This document shows, piece by piece, positions 16,188 through 24,596 of a DNA stretch of 64,000 nt. Source of the stretch: Streptomyces sp. A 4/2 (GTDB lineage Bacteria > Actinomycetota > Actinomycetes > Streptomycetales > Streptomycetaceae); contig NZ_CALNVW010000031.1 in NCBI RefSeq assembly GCF_940670765.1, positions 124,001 to 188,000 on the forward strand, given 5' to 3'. Within the stretch, counting starts at the first letter, position 1. Each line of letters begins with the position of its first letter. The translations under genes were made by a program, and so were the position numbers. The notes below the pieces were generated by a model. The model was not told the origin of the DNA. It made no database searches and saw nothing but the letters and a program-made list of their open reading frames with translations.

Positions 16188-17522
16188 GTGAGCGAGTCGA
16201 ACAGGATGGACAAGGCGCAGCCCGTCTCCGGCGAGGACGAGGTCGTGGACCTCTGTCGCGATCTGATCCGGATCGACACCAGCAACTACGGCGACCACTC
16301 GGGGCCGGGGGAACGTGCCGCCGCGGAGTACGTGGCGGAGAAGCTCGCCGAGGTCGGTCTCGAACCGCAGATCTTCGAGTCCCACCCCGGACGCGCCTCG
16401 ACCGTGGCCCGGATCGAGGGTGAGGACCGGTCGAGGCCCGCGCTCCTCATCCACGGCCACACCGATGTCGTACCGGCCAACGCCCAGGACTGGCAGCACC
16501 ACCCCTTCGCCGGGGAGGTCGCGGACGACTGCGTGTGGGGCCGGGGCGCGGTCGACATGAAGGACATGGACGCGATGACCCTCGCGGTCGTCCGCGACCG
16601 GATGCGCAGCGGCCGTAAGCCCCCGCGCGACATCGTCCTGGCCTTCCTCGCCGACGAGGAGGCGGGCGGTACGTACGGCGCGCGGTACCTCGTGGACAAG
16701 CACCCGGGTCTCTTCGAGGGCGTCACCGAGGCCATCGGTGAGGTCGGCGGCTTCTCCTTCACCGTGAACGAGAACCTCCGGCTGTACCTCGTGGAGACCG
16801 CGCAGAAGGGCATGCACTGGATGCGGCTCACCGTCGACGGCACCGCGGGCCACGGTTCGATGACCAACAACGACAACGCCATCACCGAACTGTGCGAGGC
16901 AGTGGGGCGGCTCGGCCGGCACGAGTGGCCGGTGCGGGTCACCAAGACCGTGCGGTCCTTCCTCGACGAGCTGTCCGACGCGCTCGGCACGCCGCTCGAC
17001 CCCGAGGACATGCAGGCCACGCTCGCCAAGCTCGGCGGCATCGCGAAGATGGTGGGCGCCACCCTGCGCAACTCCGCGGCGCCCACCATGCTCGGCTCCG
17101 GCTACAAGGTGAACGTCATCCCCGGACAGGCGACCGCCCACGTCGACGGCCGGTTCCTGCCCGGCTACGAGGAGGAGTTCCTGGCCGACCTCGACAAGCT
17201 GCTCGGCCCGCGGGTGCGGCGCGAGGACGTCCACGGCGACAAGGCGCTGGAGACCACCTTCGACGGCGATCTGGTGGACGCCATGCAGGTGGCGCTCAAG
17301 GCCGAGGACCCGATCGCGCGGGCCGTGCCGTACATGCTCTCCGGTGGCACCGACGCCAAGTCCTTCGACGACCTGGGAATCCGTTGCTTCGGCTTCGCGC
17401 CGCTGAAGCTGCCCCCCGAGCTGGACTTCGCCGGGATGTTCCACGGTGTCGACGAGCGGGTGCCGGTCGACGGCCTGAAGTTCGGTGTGCGCGTGCTCGA
17501 CCGGTTCCTGGACAAGTGCTGA
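16188..17522 (+). CDS. M20/M25/M40-family metallopeptidase
   Basis: 444 residues. Metal-binding motifs appear in order: LIHGHTDVVPA (His, Asp), WGRGAVDMKDMDA (Asp), and LADEEAGG (catalytic Glu pair). A dimerisation domain with HGSMTNNDNAI follows. The enzyme would hydrolyse a peptide or N-acyl bond with two zinc ions in the cytosol. The GTG at 16188 is chosen because GGGAGGA lies nine bases upstream; earlier starts in the same frame run through non-coding-looking sequence. The last 20 bases of the gene are the first unit of a 23-base tandem repeat. Confidence 0.9.
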   Translation: MSESNRMDKAQPVSGEDEVVDLCRDLIRIDTSNYGDHSGPGERAAAEYVAEKLAEVGLEPQIFESHPGRASTVARIEGEDRSRPALLIHGHTDVVPANAQDWQHHPFAGEVADDCVWGRGAVDMKDMDAMTLAVVRDRMRSGRKPPRDIVLAFLADEEAGGTYGARYLVDKHPGLFEGVTEAIGEVGGFSFTVNENLRLYLVETAQKGMHWMRLTVDGTAGHGSMTNNDNAITELCEAVGRLGRHEWPVRVTKTVRSFLDELSDALGTPLDPEDMQATLAKLGGIAKMVGATLRNSAAPTMLGSGYKVNVIPGQATAHVDGRFLPGYEEEFLADLDKLLGPRVRREDVHGDKALETTFDGDLVDAMQVALKAEDPIARAVPYMLSGGTDAKSFDDLGIRCFGFAPLKLPPELDFAGMFHGVDERVPVDGLKFGVRVLDRFLDKC

Positions 17523-17568
17523 ACCGGTTCCTGGGCAAGTGCTGAACCCGTTTCTGGGCAAGCGCTGA
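17500..17568. repeat. Three tandem 23-base repeats at the end of the M20 gene
   Basis: Units at 17500-17522, 17523-17545 and 17546-17568 follow the pattern ACCGGTTCCTGGnCAAGTGC + TGA. The first unit encodes the peptidase C-terminus and its stop, and each later unit carries its own TGA. The second differs from the first at one base and the third at three. The length is not a multiple of three. It looks like a local duplication of a gene end. Confidence 0.95.
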
Positions 17569-17734
17569 ACTTGTCGTCTTCGACCGGGGAGGGGCACCGA
17601 ATAATCGGCTGTACGTGCGCAACAGACCGGAAAGAGTGAATGGTCCGACCGGGTCGTAGCCCCGCCGGATTCTCCTCGTTACAGGTGATGCGGTCCGCAG
17701 TCTGGGGCCGCATTGCCAACTAGGAGGAAAACCA

Positions 17735-17968
17735 ATGATCAAGAAGGTCGTCGCCGTTGCGGCTGCCACCGGTGGTCTGGTGCTCGCAGGTGCGGGCATG
17801 GCCATCGCGGACTCGGGCGCTCAGGGTGCTGCCGTGCACTCCCCCGGCGTGATCTCGGGCAACGTCGTCCAGGTACCGATTCACATTCCGGTGAACCTGT
17901 GCGGCAACACGATCTCCGTGATCGGGCTGCTCAACCCCGCCTTCGGCAACACGTGTGTCAACGCCTGA
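17735..17968 (+). CDS. chpH: Short chaplin ChpH
   Basis: 77 residues: a Sec signal peptide (to about residue 26, ending AIAD) and one chaplin domain containing the two conserved cysteines (VNLCGNTISVIGLLNPAFGNTCVN). Chaplins are secreted, assemble into amyloid fibrils and make aerial hyphae and spores hydrophobic. The short form with a single domain is exported without wall anchoring. A strong AGGAGG lies nine bases upstream of the ATG. The next gene is a long chaplin, the chpH-chpC arrangement known in Streptomyces. Confidence 0.95.
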   Translation: MIKKVVAVAAATGGLVLAGAGMAIADSGAQGAAVHSPGVISGNVVQVPIHIPVNLCGNTISVIGLLNPAFGNTCVNA

Positions 17969-18004
17969 CGTTGTTCCTCCGACCCGCAAGGGTCTGAGCC
18001 TCAC

Positions 18005-18039
18005 CGGCCTCGGAGCGCGCGCCATGCGCTCCGGGGCCG
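18005..18039 (+). terminator. Hairpin after chpH
   Basis: CGGCCTCGGAGCGC (18005-18018) pairs with GCGCTCCGGGGCCG (18026-18039), 14 positions with one G-T wobble. It lies 36 bases after the chpH stop and may terminate or attenuate transcription into chpC. Confidence 0.6.
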
Positions 18040-18111
18040 GAGAGGCATTCGGCCCCTGGGCAATGAAGTCCGCGGGCTTTTCCGGAAGGTAGAAGGCAGG
18101 AAACGAAACCT

Positions 18112-18891
18112 ATGCGACAGGTCACGAAGAAAGGCCTGATCACGGTGGCGGCTGCAGGCGGGGTGCTCGCCATGACTGGCGGCTACGCGCACGCCGACTC
18201 CGCGGCTGACGGCAGTGTCTCGAATTCGCCCGGTGTGCTGTCGGGCAACTCGATCCAGGCCCCGGTGAACGTGCCGGTGAACGTCTGTGGCAACACCGTC
18301 GATGTCATCGGACTGCTCAACCCGGCGTTCGGCAACAAGTGCGTCAACGCGTCGTCGGCCACGCCCGGCCCTGGGAAGTCCCACACCGGGAACCAGAACG
18401 CCGGGGGTCAGAACGCCGGTGGCCAGAACCAGGGCAGCGGCCACCACCGCACCCCCGCCCACGGCACCAGCGGCCACGGCGGCGGAGCGACGGCCGTGGG
18501 TCACACCAGTGGCTCGCCCGGCGTTCTCTCCGGCAACAGCGTGCAGCTGCCGGTCGACGTCCCCGTGAACGCCTGCGGCAACAGCGTCTCCGTCGTCGGA
18601 CTGCTCAACCCGGCGTTCGGCAACGACTGCGCCAACCACGAGAGCGTCGCGCCGCCGGTCGGTGTTCCGCATCACCCCACCGAGCCGGGCACCCCGCGCG
18701 GCCACGGGCCGCACACCCCGCCGAAGCCCGCGACGCCGCACGCGCCGGTCACTCAGACGGTCTCGGTGCCCGAGGGCCCCGCGCAGCTCGCGCACACCGG
18801 ATCCGCCCCGCTCGGGCTGATCATCCCGGCGAGTGCCGGAATGATGCTCGGGGGGATCATCCTGTACCGGCGCTCCAGGGCAGCCGCGTAA
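18112..18891 (+). CDS. chpC: Long chaplin ChpC with two chaplin domains and sortase signal
   Basis: 259 residues. A signal peptide is followed by two chaplin domains (about residues 38-80 and 135-180), each with CGNxV..IGLLNPAFGNxC or a close variant. They are separated by a Gly/Asn/Gln-rich linker with GGQNAGGQN-type repeats and followed by a His/Pro-rich spacer. The C-terminus has the Streptomyces sortase motif LAHTG (LAxTG class), a hydrophobic helix and a basic tail. The protein should be covalently anchored to the cell wall, where it helps display chaplin fibrils. Confidence 0.95.
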   Translation: MRQVTKKGLITVAAAGGVLAMTGGYAHADSAADGSVSNSPGVLSGNSIQAPVNVPVNVCGNTVDVIGLLNPAFGNKCVNASSATPGPGKSHTGNQNAGGQNAGGQNQGSGHHRTPAHGTSGHGGGATAVGHTSGSPGVLSGNSVQLPVDVPVNACGNSVSVVGLLNPAFGNDCANHESVAPPVGVPHHPTEPGTPRGHGPHTPPKPATPHAPVTQTVSVPEGPAQLAHTGSAPLGLIIPASAGMMLGGIILYRRSRAAA

Positions 18892-18922
18892 CAGATCGCT
18901 GAACCGCTCGCGTACGTACGGA

Positions 18923-18958
18923 AAGGAGCGGGTCCCGCAGCCGCGGGGCCCGCTCCTT
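18923..18958. terminator. Bidirectional terminator between chpC and the DUF5703 gene
   Basis: AAGGAGCGGG (18923-18932) and CCCGCTCCTT (18949-18958) make a perfect ten-base stem with extra GC pairing inside the loop. Pyrimidine-rich sequence follows on the plus side. It serves chpC and the convergent small gene. Confidence 0.85.
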
Positions 18959-18960
18959 CT

Positions 18961-19149
18961 TCACCATGTGGCGCGTATCTGGCGAATGATCCGCCGGCGC
19001 AACCGCACTCTGCGGCTGCCGTCCCGGTGCAGACTCAGTCGGTCCAACTCCCAGTGTCCGTACTCGGCATGGTCGGTGAGCAGACGCGTCGTATCCGTGC
19101 GGGAGACCCCGCGCGGTACGTACACGTCGACAAATTCGTATTCCGGCAT
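18961..19149 (-). CDS. DUF5703-family small protein
   Basis: 62 residues, highly charged, beginning MPEYEFVDVYVPRGVSR and ending in a very basic RRVRLRRRIIRQIRATW helix. It matches the actinobacterial DUF5703 family, whose function is not known. It is transcribed divergently from the acidic protein gene, with only 47 bases between the two start codons, so their promoters overlap. No signal peptide or membrane helix is present. Confidence 0.85.
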   Translation of the reverse strand: MPEYEFVDVYVPRGVSRTDTTRLLTDHAEYGHWELDRLSLHRDGSRRVRLRRRIIRQIRATW

Positions 19150-19183
19150 CGCATCTATTGTGCGGGCAGAGGCTCTGTACGGA

Positions 19184-19189
19184 TAGCGT
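19184..19189 (+). promoter_or_regulatory. -10 box of a leaderless gene
   Basis: TAGCGT lies seven bases before the ATG at 19197, and no ribosome-binding site is present. TTGTGC at 19158 is a possible but widely spaced -35. Confidence 0.5.
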
Positions 19190-19196
19190 CTGCTCT

Positions 19197-19895
19197 ATGT
19201 CTGATGCTGCGCAGCCCACGGCTGCCGAGGTACGCGCCGCCGCCGAGGCGGTCAAAGCCGCGCTGGACCGTCACCTCGACGCGGTCGAAGCCCGTACGGG
19301 AGAGGACGACCCGGCCGTCTACAACGCGTTCAACGCGCTGGCCGCCGCCGCCGAGGCCTACGACGAGAAGCTCTACGACCGCTACGACGAGGTCACTCCC
19401 TTCGAGATTCCCGGTGCGGACGACTCGCTGCCGCCGTACGCGGGTCCCGACGAGCCCCATGCGCTGAGTGTGCTGATCCGCCGTGACTACGCGGTGGTCG
19501 AGCCGCAGCGGCTGCTCGCTCAGGCACAGCGCATCGTGGACCTCGACCCGGAGGCGGACTCCGGCAGTGGGGTCAACGCGGTCGTCGGCAGCAGTGTGCA
19601 TGCTGCTCTGGGGGTGCTGTTCGGCGAGTACGAACCGGACGAGGTCGCCTCGCGGCACCAGGAGTTCGGTCTGGAGGAGGGGGACTCCACGCTCTGGGTC
19701 TCCGCTTCGGACGAACTGCCCGAGCCGGGGGAGTGGCTGGAAGCGCCCTTCGAAGGCGCCGACCCGCAGCAGATCGTGTGCCGCTTCGACGTCAGCTCCG
19801 TCTTCGACGACGAGGACCTGCTCGACGACGGGGACGACGAAGGCGACGAGGCGGACAGCGAGCTGGACGCCGAGCTGGAGGACGACCGGGCCTGA
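19197..19895 (+). CDS. Conserved acidic protein of unknown function
   Basis: 232 residues, strongly acidic, ending in a run of Asp/Glu (SSVFDDEDLLDDGDDEGDEADSELDAELEDD region). The N-terminal 60 residues are alanine-rich and helical. The middle contains a compact domain (LSVLIRRDYAVVEPQRLLAQAQ; AALGVLFGEYEPDEVA). I do not recognise a characterised family. The ATG at 19197 follows a -10 box directly, suggesting leaderless translation. It has no signal peptide and is convergent with the RecD-like gene. Confidence 0.75.
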   Translation: MSDAAQPTAAEVRAAAEAVKAALDRHLDAVEARTGEDDPAVYNAFNALAAAAEAYDEKLYDRYDEVTPFEIPGADDSLPPYAGPDEPHALSVLIRRDYAVVEPQRLLAQAQRIVDLDPEADSGSGVNAVVGSSVHAALGVLFGEYEPDEVASRHQEFGLEEGDSTLWVSASDELPEPGEWLEAPFEGADPQQIVCRFDVSSVFDDEDLLDDGDDEGDEADSELDAELEDDRA

Positions 19896-19955
19896 CCTCG
19901 TTCGTCTACGTCGATGGCCGGGACCCCGGGTCCCGGCCATCGGCTGTGTCCGTGT

Positions 19956-22208
19956 CTACCCGGCCGCGGGCCGCAGCAGCGTACGCAGCCGGGTGGTGCG
20001 CTCCTGGGCGGGGACCTCCGCCACCGCCCGCGGCAACGCCTGGTCCACTCCGTGCACCACCGACAGATGACGCTCGCCGCGGCTGAAGGCGGTGTACACC
20101 CAGGGGCGGCTCAGCCCCTGGGCCGCGTCGCCCGGCAGCACGACCACCACGGCCGGCCAGCGCAGCCCGGCGGCCTGGTGCGCGGTGACCGCCCAGCCGT
20201 GCCGCACCGACCGGTCCACCTGGTCCTTCGGTACGACGACAGGCGCACCCGCACAGTCCAGACGCAGCCCGTCCCCGTCCGCCGAGACGACCGTGCCGGT
20301 CACTGTCCTGCCGGGTACCGGCGCATACGCGACCCGGTCGCCGGGGTCGAAGCCGCCGAAGCGCCCGGGGCCGGGGTTGAGGCGCTCCTTGAGCGCCGCG
20401 TTGAGCGCACGGGTGCCCGCCGAGCCGCCGTGGCCCGGCGTGATGACCTGGGTGTCGGCCGGCGGCACACCGATGGCCCTGGGCACCGAGTCGGCCACCA
20501 GCTGAACGGTCCGGTGCACCGCCTCCCCGGCGTCCCGCACGGGAACGATCACCACTTCCTTGCCGGGCGCCGCCACCTGGTTCAGCTCGCCCACCCCGAT
20601 GCCCGACACCAGCTCGCCGATGGGCCCGGGGTCCGGGGTCCGGGAGACGACCTGGGGGCACGCGCGGGCGGCCAGTACATCGGCGAACACCTGCCCGGCG
20701 CCCGCCGAGCAGAGCACCCCCGGATCTCCGCCGAGGACCAGCCGAGTGCCGTCGGCGAGCGATTCGATCAGCGCCGCCGCGCTCTCGACGTCCAGCTGCG
20801 GCGCATCCGGCACGGCCAGCAGATCGAGCGCCAGAGCCCCCTCGGCATCCCTTCCCGGCCCTTCCGAACCGGTGAGCAGCCCGGAGACGGTGACGGCCGC
20901 CGACGGGTCGTCGAGCACTGCCGCCAGCCTGCGCCGGCCGTCGGGGGTGTGGGCCGCCGCGTAGGCCCGCAGCCCGAGCGCGCGAGCCGCCGTGACCAGC
21001 GCGGCCGGTTCGCCGCGGGCGGCCTCGCCGCCGGTGTGGGTCACCAGTCCGTGGGCCGCGGCTGCCCGGATCAGCTCGGCGGCCGACGGGGACGCCGCGT
21101 CCGTGGCGGCCGATTCCCAGTCGGGCTCCCCGTCGGCCGGGGCGAGGGCGCTCGCGTTCACCAGCCGGGCGAGGCCGTCGGCCAGGCTCTCCTCCGCGAG
21201 TGCGTACCGGTCCAGGCCCAACAGGACCCGTACGGGCTGCTCCTCGCCCTCGTCGTCCTCCCCGTCCGGGGCGGGTACGGGCGCAGTCGCGGGGCCGGTC
21301 TCCAGCGCGTCCTGGAAGACCAGCACCACGCCCTCCGCGATCGCGCTCTGCAGCGCCTCGTCCGGGTCGGGGACGGAACGCCGGGCGAGCTCGGCCCGGA
21401 CGGTGTCGGACTCCAGCGCCGTGTGCCCCTGGAGCGCGGCCCGCTCCAGCAGCCAGCCGACCAGGGCGGCGGCCCGTCGCTCGTCGCCAGGCCCGCACTC
21501 CGCGCCGAGCAGGGCGCGGGCGAAGCCGTCGGCCTGCTCGGGCCGCACCCCGGGCACGGACAGCAGCTGCCAGGGGTCCGCACGCAGCGCGTCCGCCGCC
21601 TGCTCGCCCAGCGTCTCGGCGGCCCGGACCGCCAGCGCCTCCGGCGCACCGCCCTCGGTGAGGACGGCCCGCACCGCCGATACGGTCCCGGGCGCGGCCC
21701 CGGCAGCCGGTGGCGCCGCCCGGAGTGCCGCGGCCACCGGCGTGGTGACCGCGGCCGGTGCGGGACGGCGCGGCTCGGCGGGCGGCGGGAGGAAGGAGGC
21801 GGTGGACGGCTTCTCGCCGCTCTCCACCGCCCGTACCGCGGCGAGGAGATCGGCGGCCCGTCCGCTCAGCTTGGTGCCGGCCTCGACGGGGCCGTCCTTC
21901 TCGGCCTTGCGCTGCTCGATCCTGGCCCGCAGTTCGCGTTGCGCGGCCAGCTCGGCCTCGGCCTCCGACAGGGCGGGAGCCGCCTCGGGCGTCGCCGCGT
22001 CCCCGGCCGTCTCCGTCCGGCTCTCCGCCTCCGTCCCCGCTTCGTCCGCCGCGTCAGGTGCCGCGGCCGACTCCGTGCTCCCGCCGTCCTCGGGGATACC
22101 GGCGGCCACGGTGTCCCCACCGGCCCCGGCGGTCCCGGATGCGGTCCCGGGAACGGCTTCGGCGTCGGCCTCGGTGCTGGCCTCGGTGGCGAGGCGGTCC
22201 GTACTCAC
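19956..22208 (-). CDS. RecD2-like helicase homologue with degenerate ATPase motifs
   Basis: 750 residues. An acidic, low-complexity N-terminus (to about 150) precedes a helix-hairpin-helix region (about 175-300, ALRADPWQLLSVPGVRPEQADGFARALLG) as in RecD2. The helicase-like half keeps a motif-III-like RLVLGGDPGVLCSAGAGQVFAD (489-510), a motif-V-like VTAHQAAGLRWPAVVVVLP (674-692) and a motif-VI-like WVYTAFSRGERHL (703-715). The Walker A position reads GGEAARGEP (393-401) with no GKT, and the Walker B position reads LLAVPDAPQLD. ATP hydrolysis is therefore doubtful. The GTG start overlaps the stop of the aldo/keto reductase gene by four bases. Confidence 0.75.
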   Translation of the reverse strand: MSTDRLATEASTEADAEAVPGTASGTAGAGGDTVAAGIPEDGGSTESAAAPDAADEAGTEAESRTETAGDAATPEAAPALSEAEAELAAQRELRARIEQRKAEKDGPVEAGTKLSGRAADLLAAVRAVESGEKPSTASFLPPPAEPRRPAPAAVTTPVAAALRAAPPAAGAAPGTVSAVRAVLTEGGAPEALAVRAAETLGEQAADALRADPWQLLSVPGVRPEQADGFARALLGAECGPGDERRAAALVGWLLERAALQGHTALESDTVRAELARRSVPDPDEALQSAIAEGVVLVFQDALETGPATAPVPAPDGEDDEGEEQPVRVLLGLDRYALAEESLADGLARLVNASALAPADGEPDWESAATDAASPSAAELIRAAAAHGLVTHTGGEAARGEPAALVTAARALGLRAYAAAHTPDGRRRLAAVLDDPSAAVTVSGLLTGSEGPGRDAEGALALDLLAVPDAPQLDVESAAALIESLADGTRLVLGGDPGVLCSAGAGQVFADVLAARACPQVVSRTPDPGPIGELVSGIGVGELNQVAAPGKEVVIVPVRDAGEAVHRTVQLVADSVPRAIGVPPADTQVITPGHGGSAGTRALNAALKERLNPGPGRFGGFDPGDRVAYAPVPGRTVTGTVVSADGDGLRLDCAGAPVVVPKDQVDRSVRHGWAVTAHQAAGLRWPAVVVVLPGDAAQGLSRPWVYTAFSRGERHLSVVHGVDQALPRAVAEVPAQERTTRLRTLLRPAAG

Positions 22209-23188
22209 AGCTCGGTCCAGTCCTGATCGGGATATCGGTGAACGGGCGCCGACACATCGTCGAGCGCCCGGCAGATCTCGTCAGGAAGACTAAGCGTCTC
22301 CACTGACAATGCCGCCGTGAGCTGCTGCGCGTTGCGCGCCCCGATGATCGGGGCGACCACTCCGGGCCGGTCGCGGACCCAGGCGAGCGCCACCTCCAGG
22401 GGTGTGGTGGCCAGCCCGTCGGCGGCCGTGGCCACCGCGTCGACGATGCGGCTCGCCGCCTCGTCCAGATACGGCGCGACGAAGGGCGCCAGCTGCTCCG
22501 AGGCCCCGCGCGAACCCGCCGGTGTGGCTCGGCGGTACTTGGCGGTGAGTACCCCGCGGCCGAGCGGTGACGAGGGCAGCAGCCCGACACCCAGGTCCAC
22601 GGCGGCCGGCAGCACCTCCCGCTCCACGCCGCGCTGGAGCAGCGAGTACTCCATCTGCGTGCTGGCGATCCGGGTGCGGACGCCGGGAGCGGCCAGCTGC
22701 CAGGTCGCCGCCTTGGCGAGCTGCCAGCCGGAGAAGTTGGACAGTCCCGCATAGCGGGCCCGGCCGCTGGCGACCGCGATGTCCAGGGCCTGCAGCGTCT
22801 CGTCCAGCGGCGTCTCCGGGTCGAAGGCGTGCACCTGCCACAGATCCACGTAGTCGGTCCCGAGCCGCTCCAGGGAGGCGTCCAGCGCGTCCAGCAGGTG
22901 CCCCCGGGAGCCGTCGAAGCGGCGGTAGGGGTCGGGCACGCTGCCCGCCTTGGTCGCGATGACCAGGTCACGGCGCGGCACGAGCCGTTCGCAGAGCTGC
23001 CCGAGCAGGTATTCGGCGTCCCCGTCACCGTAGACGTCCGCCGTGTCGACGAGTGTGCCGCCCGCCTCCCAGAAGCCCTTCAACAGATCCGCGGCGTCGT
23101 GCTCATCGGTGCTCCTTCCCCAGGTGAGCGTGCCGAGCCCGATCCGGGATACGCGCAGGCCCGTGCGGCCGAGATGCCTCTGCTCCAT
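22205..23188 (-). CDS. Aldo/keto reductase
   Basis: 327 residues beginning MEQRHLGRTGLRVSRIGLGT, the canonical opening of the family. The catalytic tetrad is visible: Asp and Tyr in LVDTADVYGDGDAE, Lys in VIATKAG, and His in LWQVHAFD. The C-terminal NADPH-binding part has IIGARNAQQL. It is a cytosolic NADPH-dependent carbonyl reductase of the YajO/general-stress type; substrate unknown. It is translated into the RecD2-like gene through a GTGA overlap, which couples two apparently unrelated functions. Confidence 0.9.
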   Translation of the reverse strand: MEQRHLGRTGLRVSRIGLGTLTWGRSTDEHDAADLLKGFWEAGGTLVDTADVYGDGDAEYLLGQLCERLVPRRDLVIATKAGSVPDPYRRFDGSRGHLLDALDASLERLGTDYVDLWQVHAFDPETPLDETLQALDIAVASGRARYAGLSNFSGWQLAKAATWQLAAPGVRTRIASTQMEYSLLQRGVEREVLPAAVDLGVGLLPSSPLGRGVLTAKYRRATPAGSRGASEQLAPFVAPYLDEAASRIVDAVATAADGLATTPLEVALAWVRDRPGVVAPIIGARNAQQLTAALSVETLSLPDEICRALDDVSAPVHRYPDQDWTEL

Positions 23189-23316
23189 GGGCGCTGAGGG
23201 TACTGGGCACAGGGCCACCCGGTGTGAGCCTGTGGACAACACGGTCCTGACGGATCCCGCCGAGCGCGCTAGAGTCCCCCGGAACAGAGACGTTACTCAT
23301 CGGTAAGGGAGCGGTC

Positions 23317-24366
23317 ATGCGGCTCGGAATCAACCTCGGCTACTGGGGCGCGGGGATGGACGGCGACAACCTCGCCGTCGCGCAGGAGGCCGACCGGCTC
23401 GGCTACGACGTCTGCTGGGCGGCCGAGGCGTACGGCTCCGACGGACCCACCGTGCTCTCCTGGGTCGCCGCCCAGACCGAACGCATCGACGTCGGCTCCG
23501 CGATCTTCCAGATCCCGGCCCGTACGCCCGCGATGACGGCGATGACCGCGGCCACCCTCGACTCGCTCTCGGGCGGCCGGTTCCGGCTGGGTCTCGGGGT
23601 CTCGGGCCCGCAGGTCTCCGAAGGCTGGTACGGAGTCAAGTTCGACAAGCCGCTCTCCCGCACCCGCGAGTACGTCGACATCGTCCGCAAGGCGATGTCC
23701 CGTGAGCGGCTCTCCTACGAAGGGCAGCACTGGACGCTCCCGCTTCCCGGCGGTCCGGGCAAGCCGATCAAGCTCACCGTGCACCCGCAGCGCGAACACA
23801 TCCCGCTCTACATCGCGGCGATCGGCCCCAAGAACCTGGAGCAGACCGGTGAGATCGCCGACGGGGCGCTGCTGATCTTCCCGTCCGCCGATCACCTGGA
23901 GGACACCGCGCTCCGTCACCTGCGCGCGGGCCGGGCGAAGGCGGGGCTGACGATGGACGGCTTCGACGTCTGCCCGACGGTGCCGCTCGCCCTCGGCGAC
24001 GACGTGAACGCGCTGGCCGACATGTTCCGTCCGTACACCGCGCTGTACGTCGGCGGCATGGGCAGCCGCAAGCAGAACTTCTACAACCAGCTCGCCCAGC
24101 GCATGGGGTACGAGAAGGAAGCGGCCGAGATCCAGGACAAGTACCTGGCGGGCGACAAGGCCGGCGCGGCCGGTGCCGTACCGCACCAGCTGATCGACCA
24201 GACGACGCTGCTGGGGTCGGTGGACCGGATCGCCGAGGGGATGCAGCGGTACGCGTCGGCCGGGGTCACCACGCTGACGCTGGCTCCCGCGGGGTTCACG
24301 CTCGACGAGCGGGTGGCCGCGCTGCGGGCGGGCACGGAGGCGCTGGAGCGGGCCGGGCTGGCCTGA
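23317..24366 (+). CDS. LLM-class F420-dependent oxidoreductase
   Basis: 349 residues of luciferase-like TIM barrel: MRLGINLGYWG at strand 1, DVCWAAEAYGSDGP, VGSAIFQIPARTPAMTAMTAATLDSLSGGRFRLGLGVSGPQV with the conserved SGGRxxLGLG. It probably uses coenzyme F420 or FMN; the substrate is not predictable. GGGAG lies seven bases upstream of the ATG. A TAGAGT -10 lies at 23269-23274, leaving a normal leader. A terminator hairpin follows. Confidence 0.9.
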   Translation: MRLGINLGYWGAGMDGDNLAVAQEADRLGYDVCWAAEAYGSDGPTVLSWVAAQTERIDVGSAIFQIPARTPAMTAMTAATLDSLSGGRFRLGLGVSGPQVSEGWYGVKFDKPLSRTREYVDIVRKAMSRERLSYEGQHWTLPLPGGPGKPIKLTVHPQREHIPLYIAAIGPKNLEQTGEIADGALLIFPSADHLEDTALRHLRAGRAKAGLTMDGFDVCPTVPLALGDDVNALADMFRPYTALYVGGMGSRKQNFYNQLAQRMGYEKEAAEIQDKYLAGDKAGAAGAVPHQLIDQTTLLGSVDRIAEGMQRYASAGVTTLTLAPAGFTLDERVAALRAGTEALERAGLA

Positions 24367-24400
24367 CGGGCGGACGCGTCGGTGGCGGGGAGAGGTCCGC

Positions 24401-24439
24401 GGCCGTGGTGGGGGCTCGGGGGTCTTCCCCGCCACGGCC
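24401..24439 (+). terminator. Terminator of the LLM oxidoreductase gene
   Basis: GGCCGTGGTGGGG (24401-24413) pairs with CCCCGCCACGGCC (24427-24439), 13 positions with one mismatch, starting 35 bases after the stop. Confidence 0.75.
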
Positions 24440-24556
24440 GTCGCGCTGAACAACGTCCCCGCCGCGATCCGGTTACGCGTCGGCGGCGGCCGGGCGCCCC
24501 GCTCCTTTCGGCGGAACTGCCCCGCGTACGTATTGCCGGTCACCTGATATCGCATT

Positions 24557-24572
24557 TGACTCAGTTGTGTCA
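24557..24572. promoter_or_regulatory. Palindromic operator candidate upstream of the ferritin-like gene
   Basis: TGACTCAGTTGTGTCA has the symmetric form TGACnCAnnTGnGTCA, common among TetR-type operators. It overlaps a -35-like TTGACT (24556-24561). This makes the GTG at 24567, inside the palindrome, an unlikely start and favours the GTG at 24597. No TetR gene is adjacent. Confidence 0.5.
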
Positions 24573-24596
24573 GATGTCCGTATGGAGGTGGCAGTG

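Noticed and set aside
18112..18891. Gly/Asn/Gln repeats in ChpC as a sign of recombination
   Set aside because: Low-complexity linkers between chaplin domains are normal for long chaplins; the repeats are short and imperfect.
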